From: Streptomyces sp. NBC_01264
Lineage (GTDB): Bacteria > Actinomycetota > Actinomycetes > Streptomycetales > Streptomycetaceae
Reading direction: 5' to 3'
DNA length: 64,000 nt
Assembly (NCBI RefSeq): GCF_026340675.1
Contig: NZ_JAPEOX010000001.1
Span: 4,774,001-4,838,000, forward strand
Below, piece after piece: positions 55,014 to 63,798 of this stretch (position 1 is its first letter; the number at the start of each line of letters is the position of its first letter). Below the pieces are notes generated by a model. It was not told the DNA's origin, did not search any database, and saw only the letters and a list, made by a program, of their open reading frames with translations. The position numbers and the translations under genes were made by a program.

Positions 55014-57242
55014 TCAGGACGTCTGCGACGTCGGCGCGGTGAGGTCGTAGAAGGTGGCTCCGCCGATGGTGGAGGCCTTGAAGTTGGCCTTCACCCAGGT
55101 CTCGATGGAGCTGCTCACGCCCCCGCCGGGGCCGCCCCCGCCGCGGACCGCGGTGCCGGTCCCGGCGCCGCCGGTCTCGCCGCCCGCCGCGGCGCCGTCG
55201 GCTCCCGTGCCGCTCTGGCCGATGAAGTAGTGGATCTTCCCGGCGCTCACGTACGCCTTGAACTGCTCCAGGGTCGGAGAGGGGTCGCTGCCGTTGAAGC
55301 CGCCGAGGGCCATCACCGGCTCCTGCGAAGCGAGCTGGTAACTCGCGGCGTTCTGCGAGCCGATGGCGGCCGCCGCCCAGGTGTACCGGTCCGCGTCGGC
55401 GCGCAGCGCGGCCGTGGCCTCGGCGCTGGTCCGCGTCCCGCCGAGCAGGCCGCCCATGCCGCCGCCCATGCCTCCGCCCGGTCCGCCGCCGGTCCTGGTG
55501 CCCCGGCCGCCGTCGGTGGAGCGGTTGCCGCCGGGGGCCCGGCCGCCCGGAGCCTGGCCGCCGGGGGCCTGGCCGCCCTGCGCGGCGGCGCCCGGGGGCG
55601 TGCCCTGTGGTGCGGCTCCGCCGCCGGGCAGCGCGCCGCCGCCCGGCGTCTCGAAGCCGCGCATCCCGCCGCCGGGGCCGCCGCGGCCGCCCGCGACCGC
55701 GGGGCCCGCCGTGACGATCGAGCCCGTGTGCGAAGTGGTCACCGTGGTCAGGCAGTACGCGAGGGGTCCGGCCAAGGCCACGCCCAGGCCGACTGCCGCC
55801 ACGCCGAGTGCGGTGCGGCGGCCCAGCCGCGCGGTGAACGGCAGCAGCAGGGCCGTGCCGAGTCCGACAGCGAGGACCGACCAGCGCAACCACGGCACGT
55901 ACTCCGCGGAGCGACCGAGCAGCACGAAGGCCCAGTACGACGTGAGTGCGAGGGTCCCCGAGAGCGTGAGGGAGGCGGCCCGGCTGCCCCGCTCCTCCCA
56001 CAGGACCGCGACGCCCATGCCGACCAGGGCCGCGATGTACGGGGCCAGGGCGACGGTGTAGTACTCGTGGAAGATGCCCTGCATGAAGCTGAACACCACC
56101 GCGGTGATCAGCAGCGCCCCGCCCCAGGCCAGGAAGGCCGCGCGGGCCATGCCCTCCAGGGTGTCGGTGGCCCGGCGGGCCCGCCAGGTGACCACGAGGC
56201 CCGCGACGAGCAGGATCAGCGCGGCGGGCAGCAGCCAGCCGATCTGGCCGCCGATGTTGGAGGAGAACAGCCGGTCGATGCCGGTCTCCCCCCAGCCCAT
56301 TCCGCCACCGCCGCCACCGCCGCCGGGGCCGCCGGTCATGCCCTCGGCGGCCGCCGTGCGGGCTCCGCCGCCGACGCTTCCGGTCTCTTCGCCGTTGATC
56401 CGGCCGAGGCCGTTGTAGCCGAGGGTCAGTTCCAGGAAGGAGTTGTTCTGCGAGCCCCCGATGTACGGGCGGGAGGAGGCGGGCCACAGTTCGACGATCG
56501 CCACCCACCAGCCGCCGGCCACCACCATGGCGAGGGTGGAGAGCAGCAGCTGTCCCAGGCGCCTGCGCAGCCGGGTCGGCGCGCAGACCGCGTAGAGGAG
56601 CGCGAGGGGCGGCAGGATGACGAAGGCCTGCAGGGTCTTGGTCAGGAAGGCGAAGCCGACCGCGACCCCGGCCCAGACGAGCCACTTGGTGTGGGCTCCG
56701 TCCAGGGCCCGGAGCACGCAGTAGACGGTGACGGTCATGAGCAGCGTCAGCAGCGCGTCGGGGTTGTTGAAGCGGAACATCAGCGCGGCCACGGGCGTGA
56801 GCGCGAAGGCGGCTCCGCTGATGAGGGCCGCCGCCGGGCCGAACTGGCGGCGTACGGCCGCGTGGAGGACGGCGGTCGTGCCGACGCCCATGAGGGCCTG
56901 CGGGACGAGGATCTGCCAGGCACCGAGCCCGAAGAGCCGGACGGACAGCATCATCGGCCACAGCGCGGCCGGGGGCTTGTCCACGGTGATGGAGTTCCCG
57001 GCGTCGGAGGAGCCGAAGAAGAAGGCCTTCCAGCTCTCGCCGCCCGCCTGGACCGCGGCGGAGTAGAAGGAGTTGGCGTAGCCGGAGGCACCCAGGTCCC
57101 ACAGCAGCAGGGCGGCGGTGACGAGGAGCAGCCCGAAGTAGGCCGGGCGTTCCCAGCCGGGCCGTGCGGCGTGCGCCCGGGCGGAGCCGGTCGACGGGGC
57201 GGCCGGGGAGGGCGGGTGGAGCGGTAGGGCTGCCGTGGTCAT
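55014..57242 (-). CDS. GT39/PMT_2-like membrane glycosyltransferase
   Basis: 742 aa. About 11 transmembrane helices; the luminal DKPP motif (SITVDKPPAALWP) and NNPDAL are typical of PMT_2/ArnT-type enzymes using polyprenyl-phosphate sugars. Extracytoplasmic loops are exceptionally Gly-rich (GGPGGGGGGGGMGWG; GGGPGGGMGGGMGG). The C-terminal domain (YTWAAAAIGSQNAASYQLA, KIHYFIGQSGTG) is extracellular. The start overlaps the GT2 stop by one base. Confidence 0.87.
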   Translation of the reverse strand: MTTAALPLHPPSPAAPSTGSARAHAARPGWERPAYFGLLLVTAALLLWDLGASGYANSFYSAAVQAGGESWKAFFFGSSDAGNSITVDKPPAALWPMMLSVRLFGLGAWQILVPQALMGVGTTAVLHAAVRRQFGPAAALISGAAFALTPVAALMFRFNNPDALLTLLMTVTVYCVLRALDGAHTKWLVWAGVAVGFAFLTKTLQAFVILPPLALLYAVCAPTRLRRRLGQLLLSTLAMVVAGGWWVAIVELWPASSRPYIGGSQNNSFLELTLGYNGLGRINGEETGSVGGGARTAAAEGMTGGPGGGGGGGGMGWGETGIDRLFSSNIGGQIGWLLPAALILLVAGLVVTWRARRATDTLEGMARAAFLAWGGALLITAVVFSFMQGIFHEYYTVALAPYIAALVGMGVAVLWEERGSRAASLTLSGTLALTSYWAFVLLGRSAEYVPWLRWSVLAVGLGTALLLPFTARLGRRTALGVAAVGLGVALAGPLAYCLTTVTTSHTGSIVTAGPAVAGGRGGPGGGMRGFETPGGGALPGGGAAPQGTPPGAAAQGGQAPGGQAPGGRAPGGNRSTDGGRGTRTGGGPGGGMGGGMGGLLGGTRTSAEATAALRADADRYTWAAAAIGSQNAASYQLASQEPVMALGGFNGSDPSPTLEQFKAYVSAGKIHYFIGQSGTGADGAAAGGETGGAGTGTAVRGGGGPGGGVSSSIETWVKANFKASTIGGATFYDLTAPTSQTS

Positions 57243-58507
57243 CAGGAGTGGTCCTTCGCGGGAGTGGCGCGCCGTTCGGGGAAGACCCAGGCGCGGAAGA
57301 GCAGGAACCGCAGCACGGTGGCGGCGAGGTTGGCCGTGACCAGGACCGCCAGCTCGGTGCCGTGCCCCGGCTCGGTGCTGGCGGCTCCGAGGGCGGCGAG
57401 CGATCCGCTGGTCAGGGCCAGTCCGATGGCGAACACCACGAGCCCCTGGGCCTGGTGGCGCACGGCGCGGGCCCGGCCCCGGACGCCGAAGGTGAGCCGG
57501 CGGTTGGCGGCGGTGTTGGCGACGGCGGAGAGCAGCAGTGCGGCGGCGTTGGCGAGCTGGGGGCCGGCGGCGGTCCGGGCCGCGGAGTAGAGGAGCAGGT
57601 AGAGGAGGGTGGACAGGGCGCCGACCGCGCAGAAGCCCAGGAGCTGGCGGGCCAGCCCGCGCGGGACCCCGGGCAGTGCGGTGCGGTCGCGCGGGTCGTC
57701 CCCGAAGGGGCGGGCGAGCCGGTCCAGCGGGAGCGCGCCGACGGCCAGCGCCCTGCCCACCCGCCAGACGCCCTTGAGGTCCTCGGCGGCGGTGCGGGCG
57801 ATGTGCACGGTGGAATCGGGGTCGTCGACCCAGTCCACCGGGACCTCGTGGATCCGCAGGCCGGCCCGCTCGGCGAGGACCAGCAGCTCGGTGTCGAAGA
57901 ACCAGCCGGAGTCCTCCACCAGCGGCAGCAGCCGGGTCGCGACCTCGCGGCGGATCGCCTTGAAGCCGCACTGGGCGTCGCTGAAGCGGGCGGAGAGCGA
58001 GGAGCGCAGCAGCAGGTTGTAGGCGCGGGAGATGAACTCCCGCTTCGCTCCTCTGACCACCCGCGAGGAGCGGGCCAGCCGGGTGCCGATGGCGAGGTCG
58101 GAGTGGCCGGAGATCAGCGGGGCCACCAGCGGCAGCAGGGCGTTGAGGTCGGTGGAGAGGTCCACGTCCATGTATGCCAGGACGGGCGCGTCCGACTCCC
58201 CCCACACGGTGCGCAGGGCCCGGCCGCGGCCCTTCTGCTCCAGCCGGGTGCTGCGCACCCCGGCCACGGAGGCGGCGAGGGCGGCCGCGACCTCGGGGGT
58301 GCGGTCGGTGCTCGCGTTGTCGGCGATGGTGATGCGGAAGGGGTACGGGAAGGTCCGCGTGAGGTGCTCGTGCAGCCTGCGCACGCAGGGGCCGAGGTCC
58401 GTCTCCTCGTTGTAGACCGGGATCACCACGTCGAGGACGGGCTCACCCGGCACGGGAGCGAGGGGCGCCCGTACCGGGAGCGCTCCGGGAGAGGTGTCGG
58501 TAGGCAT
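57242..58507 (-). CDS. GT2 dolichol-phosphate-type glycosyltransferase fused to GtrA domain
   Basis: 421 aa. GT-A catalytic part VVIPVYNEE, YMDVDLSTDL (DxD-like) and SDAQCGFKAIRR; the last 140 residues form four GtrA transmembrane helices (GFCAVGALSTLLYLLLY, ANTAANRRLTFG). It would make and flip a polyprenyl-phosphate sugar for the GT39 partner. ATG 58507 has GGGAGGG. Confidence 0.9.
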   Translation of the reverse strand: MPTDTSPGALPVRAPLAPVPGEPVLDVVIPVYNEETDLGPCVRRLHEHLTRTFPYPFRITIADNASTDRTPEVAAALAASVAGVRSTRLEQKGRGRALRTVWGESDAPVLAYMDVDLSTDLNALLPLVAPLISGHSDLAIGTRLARSSRVVRGAKREFISRAYNLLLRSSLSARFSDAQCGFKAIRREVATRLLPLVEDSGWFFDTELLVLAERAGLRIHEVPVDWVDDPDSTVHIARTAAEDLKGVWRVGRALAVGALPLDRLARPFGDDPRDRTALPGVPRGLARQLLGFCAVGALSTLLYLLLYSAARTAAGPQLANAAALLLSAVANTAANRRLTFGVRGRARAVRHQAQGLVVFAIGLALTSGSLAALGAASTEPGHGTELAVLVTANLAATVLRFLLFRAWVFPERRATPAKDHS

Positions 58508-58532
58508 GCCCCGACCCTCCCGGGCCGGGCTG

Positions 58533-60209
58533 TCACCGCTGTGTGCTGACCCTGTGGCCCGTCTGTGAGTACGGCTGCGCGGGAGCGGGGGCGGCGGGGT
58601 GGGCCAGGGGCAGCAGGACCTCGAAGGAGGTGTGGCCGGGGGCGCTGCGGACGTCGACGTGGCCGCCGTGGGCCGCGACCACGGCGGCCACGATGGCCAG
58701 GCCGAGGCCGGTGGAGCCCGCCGAGCGGGAGCGCGAGGCGTCGCCGCGGGCGAAGCGCTCGAAGACGTGGGGCAGCAGCTCGGGCGGAATGCCGGGGCCG
58801 TCGTCCTCGATCCGGAGCCGGACGAGGGATGTTTCACGTGAAACATGCGCCGTGACGGTGGTGCCGGGCGGGGTGTGCGTCCGGGCGTTGGCCAGCAGAT
58901 TCACCAGCACCTGCTGGATCCGCGCCGGGTCGGCGTGGACCAGCGCGGGCTCCTCGGGCAGTTCCAGGCGCCAGTGGTGGTCGTGGCCGGCGGCCCGGGC
59001 GTCGCTGACGGCGTCCACGACCAGCGGGGCCAGGTCCGTGTCGCAGGTGGACAACGGGCGGCCCGCGTCGAGCCGGGCGAGCAGCAGCAGGTCCTCCACC
59101 AGACCGGTCATCCGGGTGGCTTCGGACTCGATCCGCCCGAGGGCGTGCCGGGTGTCGGGGCCGGGCTCCTCGCGGCCCCGGCGGGTCAGTTCGGCGTACC
59201 CGCGGATCGAGGCCAGCGGGGTGCGCAGCTCGTGGCTGGCGTCGGCGACGAACTGGCGGACCCGGGTCTCGCTCTGCTGGCGTGCGGTCAGGGCCGAGGA
59301 GACGTGGCCCAGCATCCGGTTGAGGGCGGCGCCGACCTGCCCGACCTCGGTACGGGGATCGGCCTCGGCGTCGGGGACCCGCTCGTGGAGAGCGGGCTCT
59401 CCGCTGTGCAGGGTGAGTTCGGAGACCCGGGTGGCGGTGGCGGCGACGCGGCGCAGCGGGCGCAGGGCGACACCGACCAGGGCCTGTCCGGCGAGGGAGG
59501 CCGCGATCAGTCCGGCGAGGGTGACGAAGACCTCCACCGCGATCAGGGTGTGCACGGTGGAGTCGACCTCGTTGAGCGGGAAGCCGAGCACGATGCTGCC
59601 GTTGCTGCCGGTGCTGCCGACGCTGCTGTTGCTGCCGACGGGCGCGGCCAGCACCCGGTAGCCGCCGAGGCCGGGCAGGTGCAGTTCGACCGGGTCCCCG
59701 GGACGGCCGTCGGCGGCCTTGTGGGCGGCCCCGGCGAGGGCGGAGGCCTGCTCCGCGGTGAGGGGAGGGTGGCCGTCGGATCCGGATCCGGCCCCGGCCC
59801 CGGCCCCGGAGCCTCCGAGGGCGGCACTGCGCTGGCTGCGGACGCTGTCGACGGTCTTGCCCGCGGCGTCGAGGCGGACCCCGACGGCCCCCAGCGGGGA
59901 TCCGGGTCCCAGGACGACGCCGAGGTTGTTCTCCCGGGGGGCCTTGCCCGCGCCCGGGCGGCTCGCCATCTCGACGGAGAAGCGCAGCTGTTCGTCGACC
60001 TTGTCGACCAGGTACGAGCGCAGAGCGACGGTGGTGACGGTGCTGATGGCCGCGCCGACGACGGCGATGAGGGCCACCGCCGAGACGACGAGCCGGGTCC
60101 GCAGCGACCAGGGCCGCCGACTCCGCCGGGGGCGGCGGGGGCCGGGGGGACGCGCCGGGCGACCCGGCCGGCGCGGACGGCGGGTGCGCCGGGGCTCGCC
60201 GGCCGCCAC
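58533..60209 (-). CDS. OmpR-class sensor histidine kinase
   Basis: 558 aa. Arg-rich cytoplasmic start, two TM helices (residues about 38-62 and 218-245) flanking an exported sensor domain with Ser/Gly stretches, HAMP, HisKA with H326 (ADASHELRTPLASIRGY) and HATPase (NLLANARTHTPPGT, DDGPGIPPE, GSTGLGLAIV). GTG 60209 overlaps the regulator stop (TAGTG). The coding sequence includes a perfect parS around codons 455-460. Confidence 0.92.
   Translation of the reverse strand: MAAGEPRRTRRPRRPGRPARPPGPRRPRRSRRPWSLRTRLVVSAVALIAVVGAAISTVTTVALRSYLVDKVDEQLRFSVEMASRPGAGKAPRENNLGVVLGPGSPLGAVGVRLDAAGKTVDSVRSQRSAALGGSGAGAGAGSGSDGHPPLTAEQASALAGAAHKAADGRPGDPVELHLPGLGGYRVLAAPVGSNSSVGSTGSNGSIVLGFPLNEVDSTVHTLIAVEVFVTLAGLIAASLAGQALVGVALRPLRRVAATATRVSELTLHSGEPALHERVPDAEADPRTEVGQVGAALNRMLGHVSSALTARQQSETRVRQFVADASHELRTPLASIRGYAELTRRGREEPGPDTRHALGRIESEATRMTGLVEDLLLLARLDAGRPLSTCDTDLAPLVVDAVSDARAAGHDHHWRLELPEEPALVHADPARIQQVLVNLLANARTHTPPGTTVTAHVSRETSLVRLRIEDDGPGIPPELLPHVFERFARGDASRSRSAGSTGLGLAIVAAVVAAHGGHVDVRSAPGHTSFEVLLPLAHPAAPAPAQPYSQTGHRVSTQR
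58830..58845. promoter_or_regulatory. parS: parS centromere site
   Basis: TGTTTCACGTGAAACA, the full 16-bp ParB-binding consensus, within an 18-bp perfect palindrome (58829-58846). It lies inside the kinase gene, encoding HVSRET. Confidence 0.92.
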
Positions 60210-60976
60210 TAGTCGGCCGGCTTGATCAGGTAGCCGGCGCCGCGACGGGTGTGGATCATCGGCGGGAGGCCGGTTCCGCCCTCCAGCTTGCGCCGCAGGT
60301 AGGAGATGTACAGCTCGACGACGTTGGCCTGGCCGCCGAAGTCGTACGACCACACGCGGTCCAGGATCTGCGCCTTGCTCAGCACCCGGCGCGGGTTGCG
60401 CATCAGGTAGCGCAGCAGCTCGAACTCGGTCGCGGTCAGGTGGACGTCCTGACCGCCCCGGGTCACCTCGTGGCTGTCCTCGTCGAGCTGCAGGTCGCCG
60501 ACCTGCAGCACCGACCCGCCGCGCGCGGCCTGCGCCGCTCCCGAGCGCCGGACCAGGCCGCGCAGCCGGGCGACGACCTCCTCCAGGCTGAACGGCTTGG
60601 TGACGTAGTCGTCGCCGCCCGCCGTCAGACCCGCGATGCGGTCCTCCACCGAGTCCTTCGCGGTCAGGAACAGCACCGGGACCTGCGGGAGCTCCCGCCG
60701 CAGGCGGCCCAGGACGGCCAGCCCGTCCATGTCGGGGAGCATGATGTCGAGCAGGACGACATCGGGCCGGAACGCCCGTGCCGCGCGCACCGCGCCCGCG
60801 CCGTCGCCCGCGCTGCGGACCTCGCAGCCCTCGTAGCGCAGGGCCATGGAGAGCAGCTCGGACAGGGCGGCCTCGTCGTCCACGACGAGGACCCGGCAGG
60901 GGCTGCCGTCGGGCCGGACGAGGGCCGTGTGGTTGCCGGTGGACGTGGACGCGTGGGATGTGGTCGTCGCAGTCAT
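60209..60976 (-). CDS. OmpR/PhoB-family response regulator
   Basis: 255 aa. Receiver D33-D34 (VVDDE), phosphoacceptor D77 (LLDIMLPD), T and K105-like in LTAKDS/VTKPF; winged-helix output with ATEFELLRYLMRNPRRVLSK and ANVVELYISYLRRKL. First gene of the regulator-kinase-GT2-GT39 operon. ATG 60976. Confidence 0.94.
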   Translation of the reverse strand: MTATTTSHASTSTGNHTALVRPDGSPCRVLVVDDEAALSELLSMALRYEGCEVRSAGDGAGAVRAARAFRPDVVLLDIMLPDMDGLAVLGRLRRELPQVPVLFLTAKDSVEDRIAGLTAGGDDYVTKPFSLEEVVARLRGLVRRSGAAQAARGGSVLQVGDLQLDEDSHEVTRGGQDVHLTATEFELLRYLMRNPRRVLSKAQILDRVWSYDFGGQANVVELYISYLRRKLEGGTGLPPMIHTRRGAGYLIKPAD

Positions 60977-61052
60977 GCGTACACGCTGGCCGCCGCCCGT
61001 GAGAGCGCTCTTGCCTGAAGCTGTGAATTCCCTGAGAAACCCCTCCCGCCCC

Positions 61053-61934
61053 TCAGCCCAGGTGGAAGAGCCGGGCCGCGTTGTCGTGGCAGACGGCGCG
61101 CAGCCAGTCGTCGCCGAGGCCGAGGCGTTCCAGGGCCTCGAGCTGGTGCTCGTAGGGGTAGGGGATGTTCGGGAAGTCGGTGCCCAGCAGGATCCGGTCG
61201 CCCAGATCGGCGAGCCTGCCCCGGTCCTGCGGCGGGAAGCCGCTGAACTGCTCCGAGAAGTCGGTGAAGGCCATGGTGGTGTCGAGGCGGACTTCGGAGT
61301 ACCGGTCGGCGAGGTCGAGGAAGTCCGCGTACTCCGGCATTCCCATGTGCGCGACGATCAGCGGCAGCCCGGGGTGACGGGCCAGCAGCCGGGCGATCGG
61401 CTCGGGTCCGGTGTGCTTGCCCGGGACGGGCCCCGAACCGCAGTGCACGACCGTCGGGATCCCCGCCTCGGCGAGGAGCCCCCACACCGGGTCGAGGCGG
61501 TCGTCGGTCGGGTCGTACCCGCCCACCTGGAGGTGCGCCTTGAAGACCCGGGCCCCCGCGGCGACGGCCTGGCCGACGTACTCCCGCACCCCGTCCTCCG
61601 GGAAGAAGGTCGCGGTGTGCAGGCAGTCGGGGGTGCGCGCGGCGAAGTCCGCGGACCAGGAGTTGAGCCAGGCGGCCATGGCGGGCTTGTGCGGGTACAG
61701 CATGGCGGTGAAGGCCCGGACCCCGAATTCCCGGAGCAGCGCGACCCGCTGCTCCTCCTCGTGCCGGTAGGTGATGGGCCACTCAACTCCGGTCAGCGGG
61801 CCGACCGCGTCGAAGTAGTCCCACACCTTGTCCAGCACGCGCTCCGGCATGAAGTGCGTGTGTACGTCGACCAGCCCGGGCACCCCGAGCCGTTCCCGGA
61901 ACGCCCGGACGGCCTCAGCCGTCTTCGCGGACAA
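61053..61934 (-). CDS. Amidohydrolase_2-family metal-dependent hydrolase
   Basis: 293 aa TIM-barrel protein: VDVHTHFMPERVL (metal His pair), VVHCGSGPVPGKH, LPLIVAHMGMPEY and LLGTDFPNIPYPY. Members are decarboxylases or lactonases of aromatic catabolism; substrate unknown. The assumed start TTG 61934 overlaps the upstream ABM gene by 20 nt. A later start at LGVPGLVDVHTH (GTG about residue 17) is possible. Confidence 0.85.
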   Translation of the reverse strand: MSAKTAEAVRAFRERLGVPGLVDVHTHFMPERVLDKVWDYFDAVGPLTGVEWPITYRHEEEQRVALLREFGVRAFTAMLYPHKPAMAAWLNSWSADFAARTPDCLHTATFFPEDGVREYVGQAVAAGARVFKAHLQVGGYDPTDDRLDPVWGLLAEAGIPTVVHCGSGPVPGKHTGPEPIARLLARHPGLPLIVAHMGMPEYADFLDLADRYSEVRLDTTMAFTDFSEQFSGFPPQDRGRLADLGDRILLGTDFPNIPYPYEHQLEALERLGLGDDWLRAVCHDNAARLFHLG

Positions 61935-62256
61935 AGCCGTGGCTCCGCTCGACCGTCGCGACGTGCAGCGTGTAGCTCTCGTACCAGTCGGCGCGGCCCT
62001 GCTTCATCGCCGCCTGGTGCTCCATGTCCTTGCGCCAGAGGGCCATGGACTCGTGGTCGCGGAAGTACGCGACGGTGATGCCGAGCCCGCCGGGGGTGCG
62101 CGCGGACTCGTAGCCGAGGAAACCCGGATTGCCGCTGACGAGCTCGCTCATCCGGTCGAGCGTCTCGGGGTATCCGCTGCTCTCGGCGGTCCGGACACTG
62201 GTGAACACGCTCATGACATAAGGAGGTTCGAAGGCCTGTACGGGCTGGATACTCAT
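61915..62256 (-). CDS. Antibiotic biosynthesis monooxygenase (ABM)-domain protein
   Basis: 113 aa. YVMSVFTSVRTAESSGYPETL ... LGYESARTPGGLGITVAYFRD ... ALWRKDMEHQAAM is the ABM dimeric ferredoxin-like fold. Such proteins cleave or oxidise small substrates including heme. ATG 62256 with GAGGGTGGGG; translationally overlaps the amidohydrolase. Confidence 0.85.
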   Translation of the reverse strand: MSIQPVQAFEPPYVMSVFTSVRTAESSGYPETLDRMSELVSGNPGFLGYESARTPGGLGITVAYFRDHESMALWRKDMEHQAAMKQGRADWYESYTLHVATVERSHGFVREDG

Positions 62257-62359
62257 GCCCCCACCCTCTGCGGCGGGTACGTGGCATGTCCACCGGAAAA
62301 CGGCCCGGGGAGCCAAAGAGATCCAAGTTTTGACCTTGCCCCTTCCTCCGCCGGTCAGG

Positions 62360-63253
62360 TCAGAACAGCCCGTCCTGCGCGGCCGCGGCATCGCGCCCGG
62401 AGACCGAGATCTCCGCCTCGGGCACATCGGTGACACCGCTCTCCCCGGGCGCCACCAGCTCCCACCCCGCGAGCAGCCGGGTGTCCACGACCAGCCCGTC
62501 GGCGAAGTGCAGATCGGGCCCGGCCGCGCCGACGAGCCGGCCAGCGACCCTCCCGCCGGGCACCATCTCGGTGATCACCCGGACAGGGGCGGGCAGCGCG
62601 TCGAGCCCGAACGCCCCGGCGTGGTCGGTCACCTCGCTCTCCAGCCTCTCCAGCGACTCAGGCCACCCCTCCAGCGCGGCCGCCCGCGCGTGCAGGGCCG
62701 CGACCTCCGCCGCCCGCTCGGGCGCCGGCGGCAGGTCCCCCCGCAAGGACCGCTTACGGGCATAGGCGATCCGGTCGGGCACGCCGAGCGCGGCCCGCAA
62801 CAGCTCCTCGGTCCGGCGGGTGGCCATCAGCGGCCCGCGCCCCAGCCAGGCCCAGGCCACTGCGCCCTGCTCCAGCAGCCGGACGGACCCGCGCTCCTCG
62901 GCGGTGATGCCGACCTTGACCAGCCCGGCCCCGAACCAGGCGAGGTACACCCGGTAGGTACGCGGATCACCGGCGTTGGTGTCGGCCGCCACCGAGAAGG
63001 AACGGTTCAGGCCGGCGCACTCGGGGCACTGGGCGTTCCCGGCCCGCCCCGGCACGGTCCGCCCCGTCGGGCACGGCGTCCGCCGTCCGGCCCGCCGGAT
63101 GCCGAGGCAGTGGCGCTCTCCCCGGGCGGCGAAGCCGAGCGGCTGCCCGTACCCGAGGAGGCTGACGCGCTCTCCCCTCCCCGGTCCCCGGCCGTACCAG
63201 CCCATGGCCGGCCGCCCGTCGTTCCACCGGAGGCCGGTGCACCACCAGGTCAC
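62360..63253 (-). CDS. DUF2797 family protein
   Basis: 297 aa. An N-terminal segment with Cys pairs (CPTG, CPECAG) that may bind zinc, then VYLAWFGAGLVKVGITAEERG and LATRRTEELLR-like helical region. DUF2797 proteins are conserved in actinobacteria without a known role. GTG 63253 overlaps the AsnC stop (GTGA), so it is co-translated with the regulator. Confidence 0.8.
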   Translation of the reverse strand: MTWWCTGLRWNDGRPAMGWYGRGPGRGERVSLLGYGQPLGFAARGERHCLGIRRAGRRTPCPTGRTVPGRAGNAQCPECAGLNRSFSVAADTNAGDPRTYRVYLAWFGAGLVKVGITAEERGSVRLLEQGAVAWAWLGRGPLMATRRTEELLRAALGVPDRIAYARKRSLRGDLPPAPERAAEVAALHARAAALEGWPESLERLESEVTDHAGAFGLDALPAPVRVITEMVPGGRVAGRLVGAAGPDLHFADGLVVDTRLLAGWELVAPGESGVTDVPEAEISVSGRDAAAAQDGLF

Positions 63254-63684
63254 AGGGGGAGCGGTCGCTCGAAGAAGGTTTCCAGGACGACGGTGGCCTG
63301 CGTCCCGCTGACACCGTCGATGGCGTAGAGGCGGCGCAGGACGTCCTGCAGCTGCTCGGTGGTGCCCGTGCGGATCTTGACCATCACCGAGGCGCTGCCG
63401 GCGATGATGTGCGCCTCCTGGATCTCCGCGATGCCCTCGAAGGCGGCCCGCGAGTCGCCCATCCAGGCCGTGGAGTCGACCATCACGTAGGCCAGCACCC
63501 CGCTGCCGACGGCCGCCGGATCCACCTCGACCGTGGTCCGCCGGATGACCCCGCGCTCGCGCAGCTTGCGTACGCGCTCGTGGGTGGCGCCCGCGGAGAG
63601 CCCCACGGAGGCCGCCAGCGCCGCGTACGACTGGCCCGCGTCCTCCTGGAGGCGCTGGATCAGCGCCCGGTCGATGTCGTCCAC
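63250..63684 (-). CDS. Lrp/AsnC-family transcriptional regulator
   Basis: 144 aa. HTH DDIDRALIQRLQEDAGQSYAALAASVGLS followed by the RAM ligand/oligomerisation domain (AHIIAGSASVMVKIRTGTTE). Lrp members respond to amino acids. GTG 63684 has AGAAGGAG. Confidence 0.9.
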   Translation of the reverse strand: MDDIDRALIQRLQEDAGQSYAALAASVGLSAGATHERVRKLRERGVIRRTTVEVDPAAVGSGVLAYVMVDSTAWMGDSRAAFEGIAEIQEAHIIAGSASVMVKIRTGTTEQLQDVLRRLYAIDGVSGTQATVVLETFFERPLPL

Positions 63685-63750
63685 CGAACTCCTTCTACGT
63701 CCCTGCACACCCTGGCGGAGACGCTACCTGATCCTGCATTCACCCCCCGT

Positions 63751-63769
63751 GGCCGAACAGCATTCGGCC
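63751..63769. promoter_or_regulatory. Inverted repeat between the AsnC and PH-domain genes
   Basis: GGCCGAA-CAGCA-TTCGGCC, 7-bp arms, upstream of the AsnC start. It may be an AsnC autoregulatory site or a weak terminator of the upstream PH gene. Confidence 0.4.
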
Positions 63770-63798
63770 GAGCCCTCCCCCTTCCTCCCCCGGCCCGG

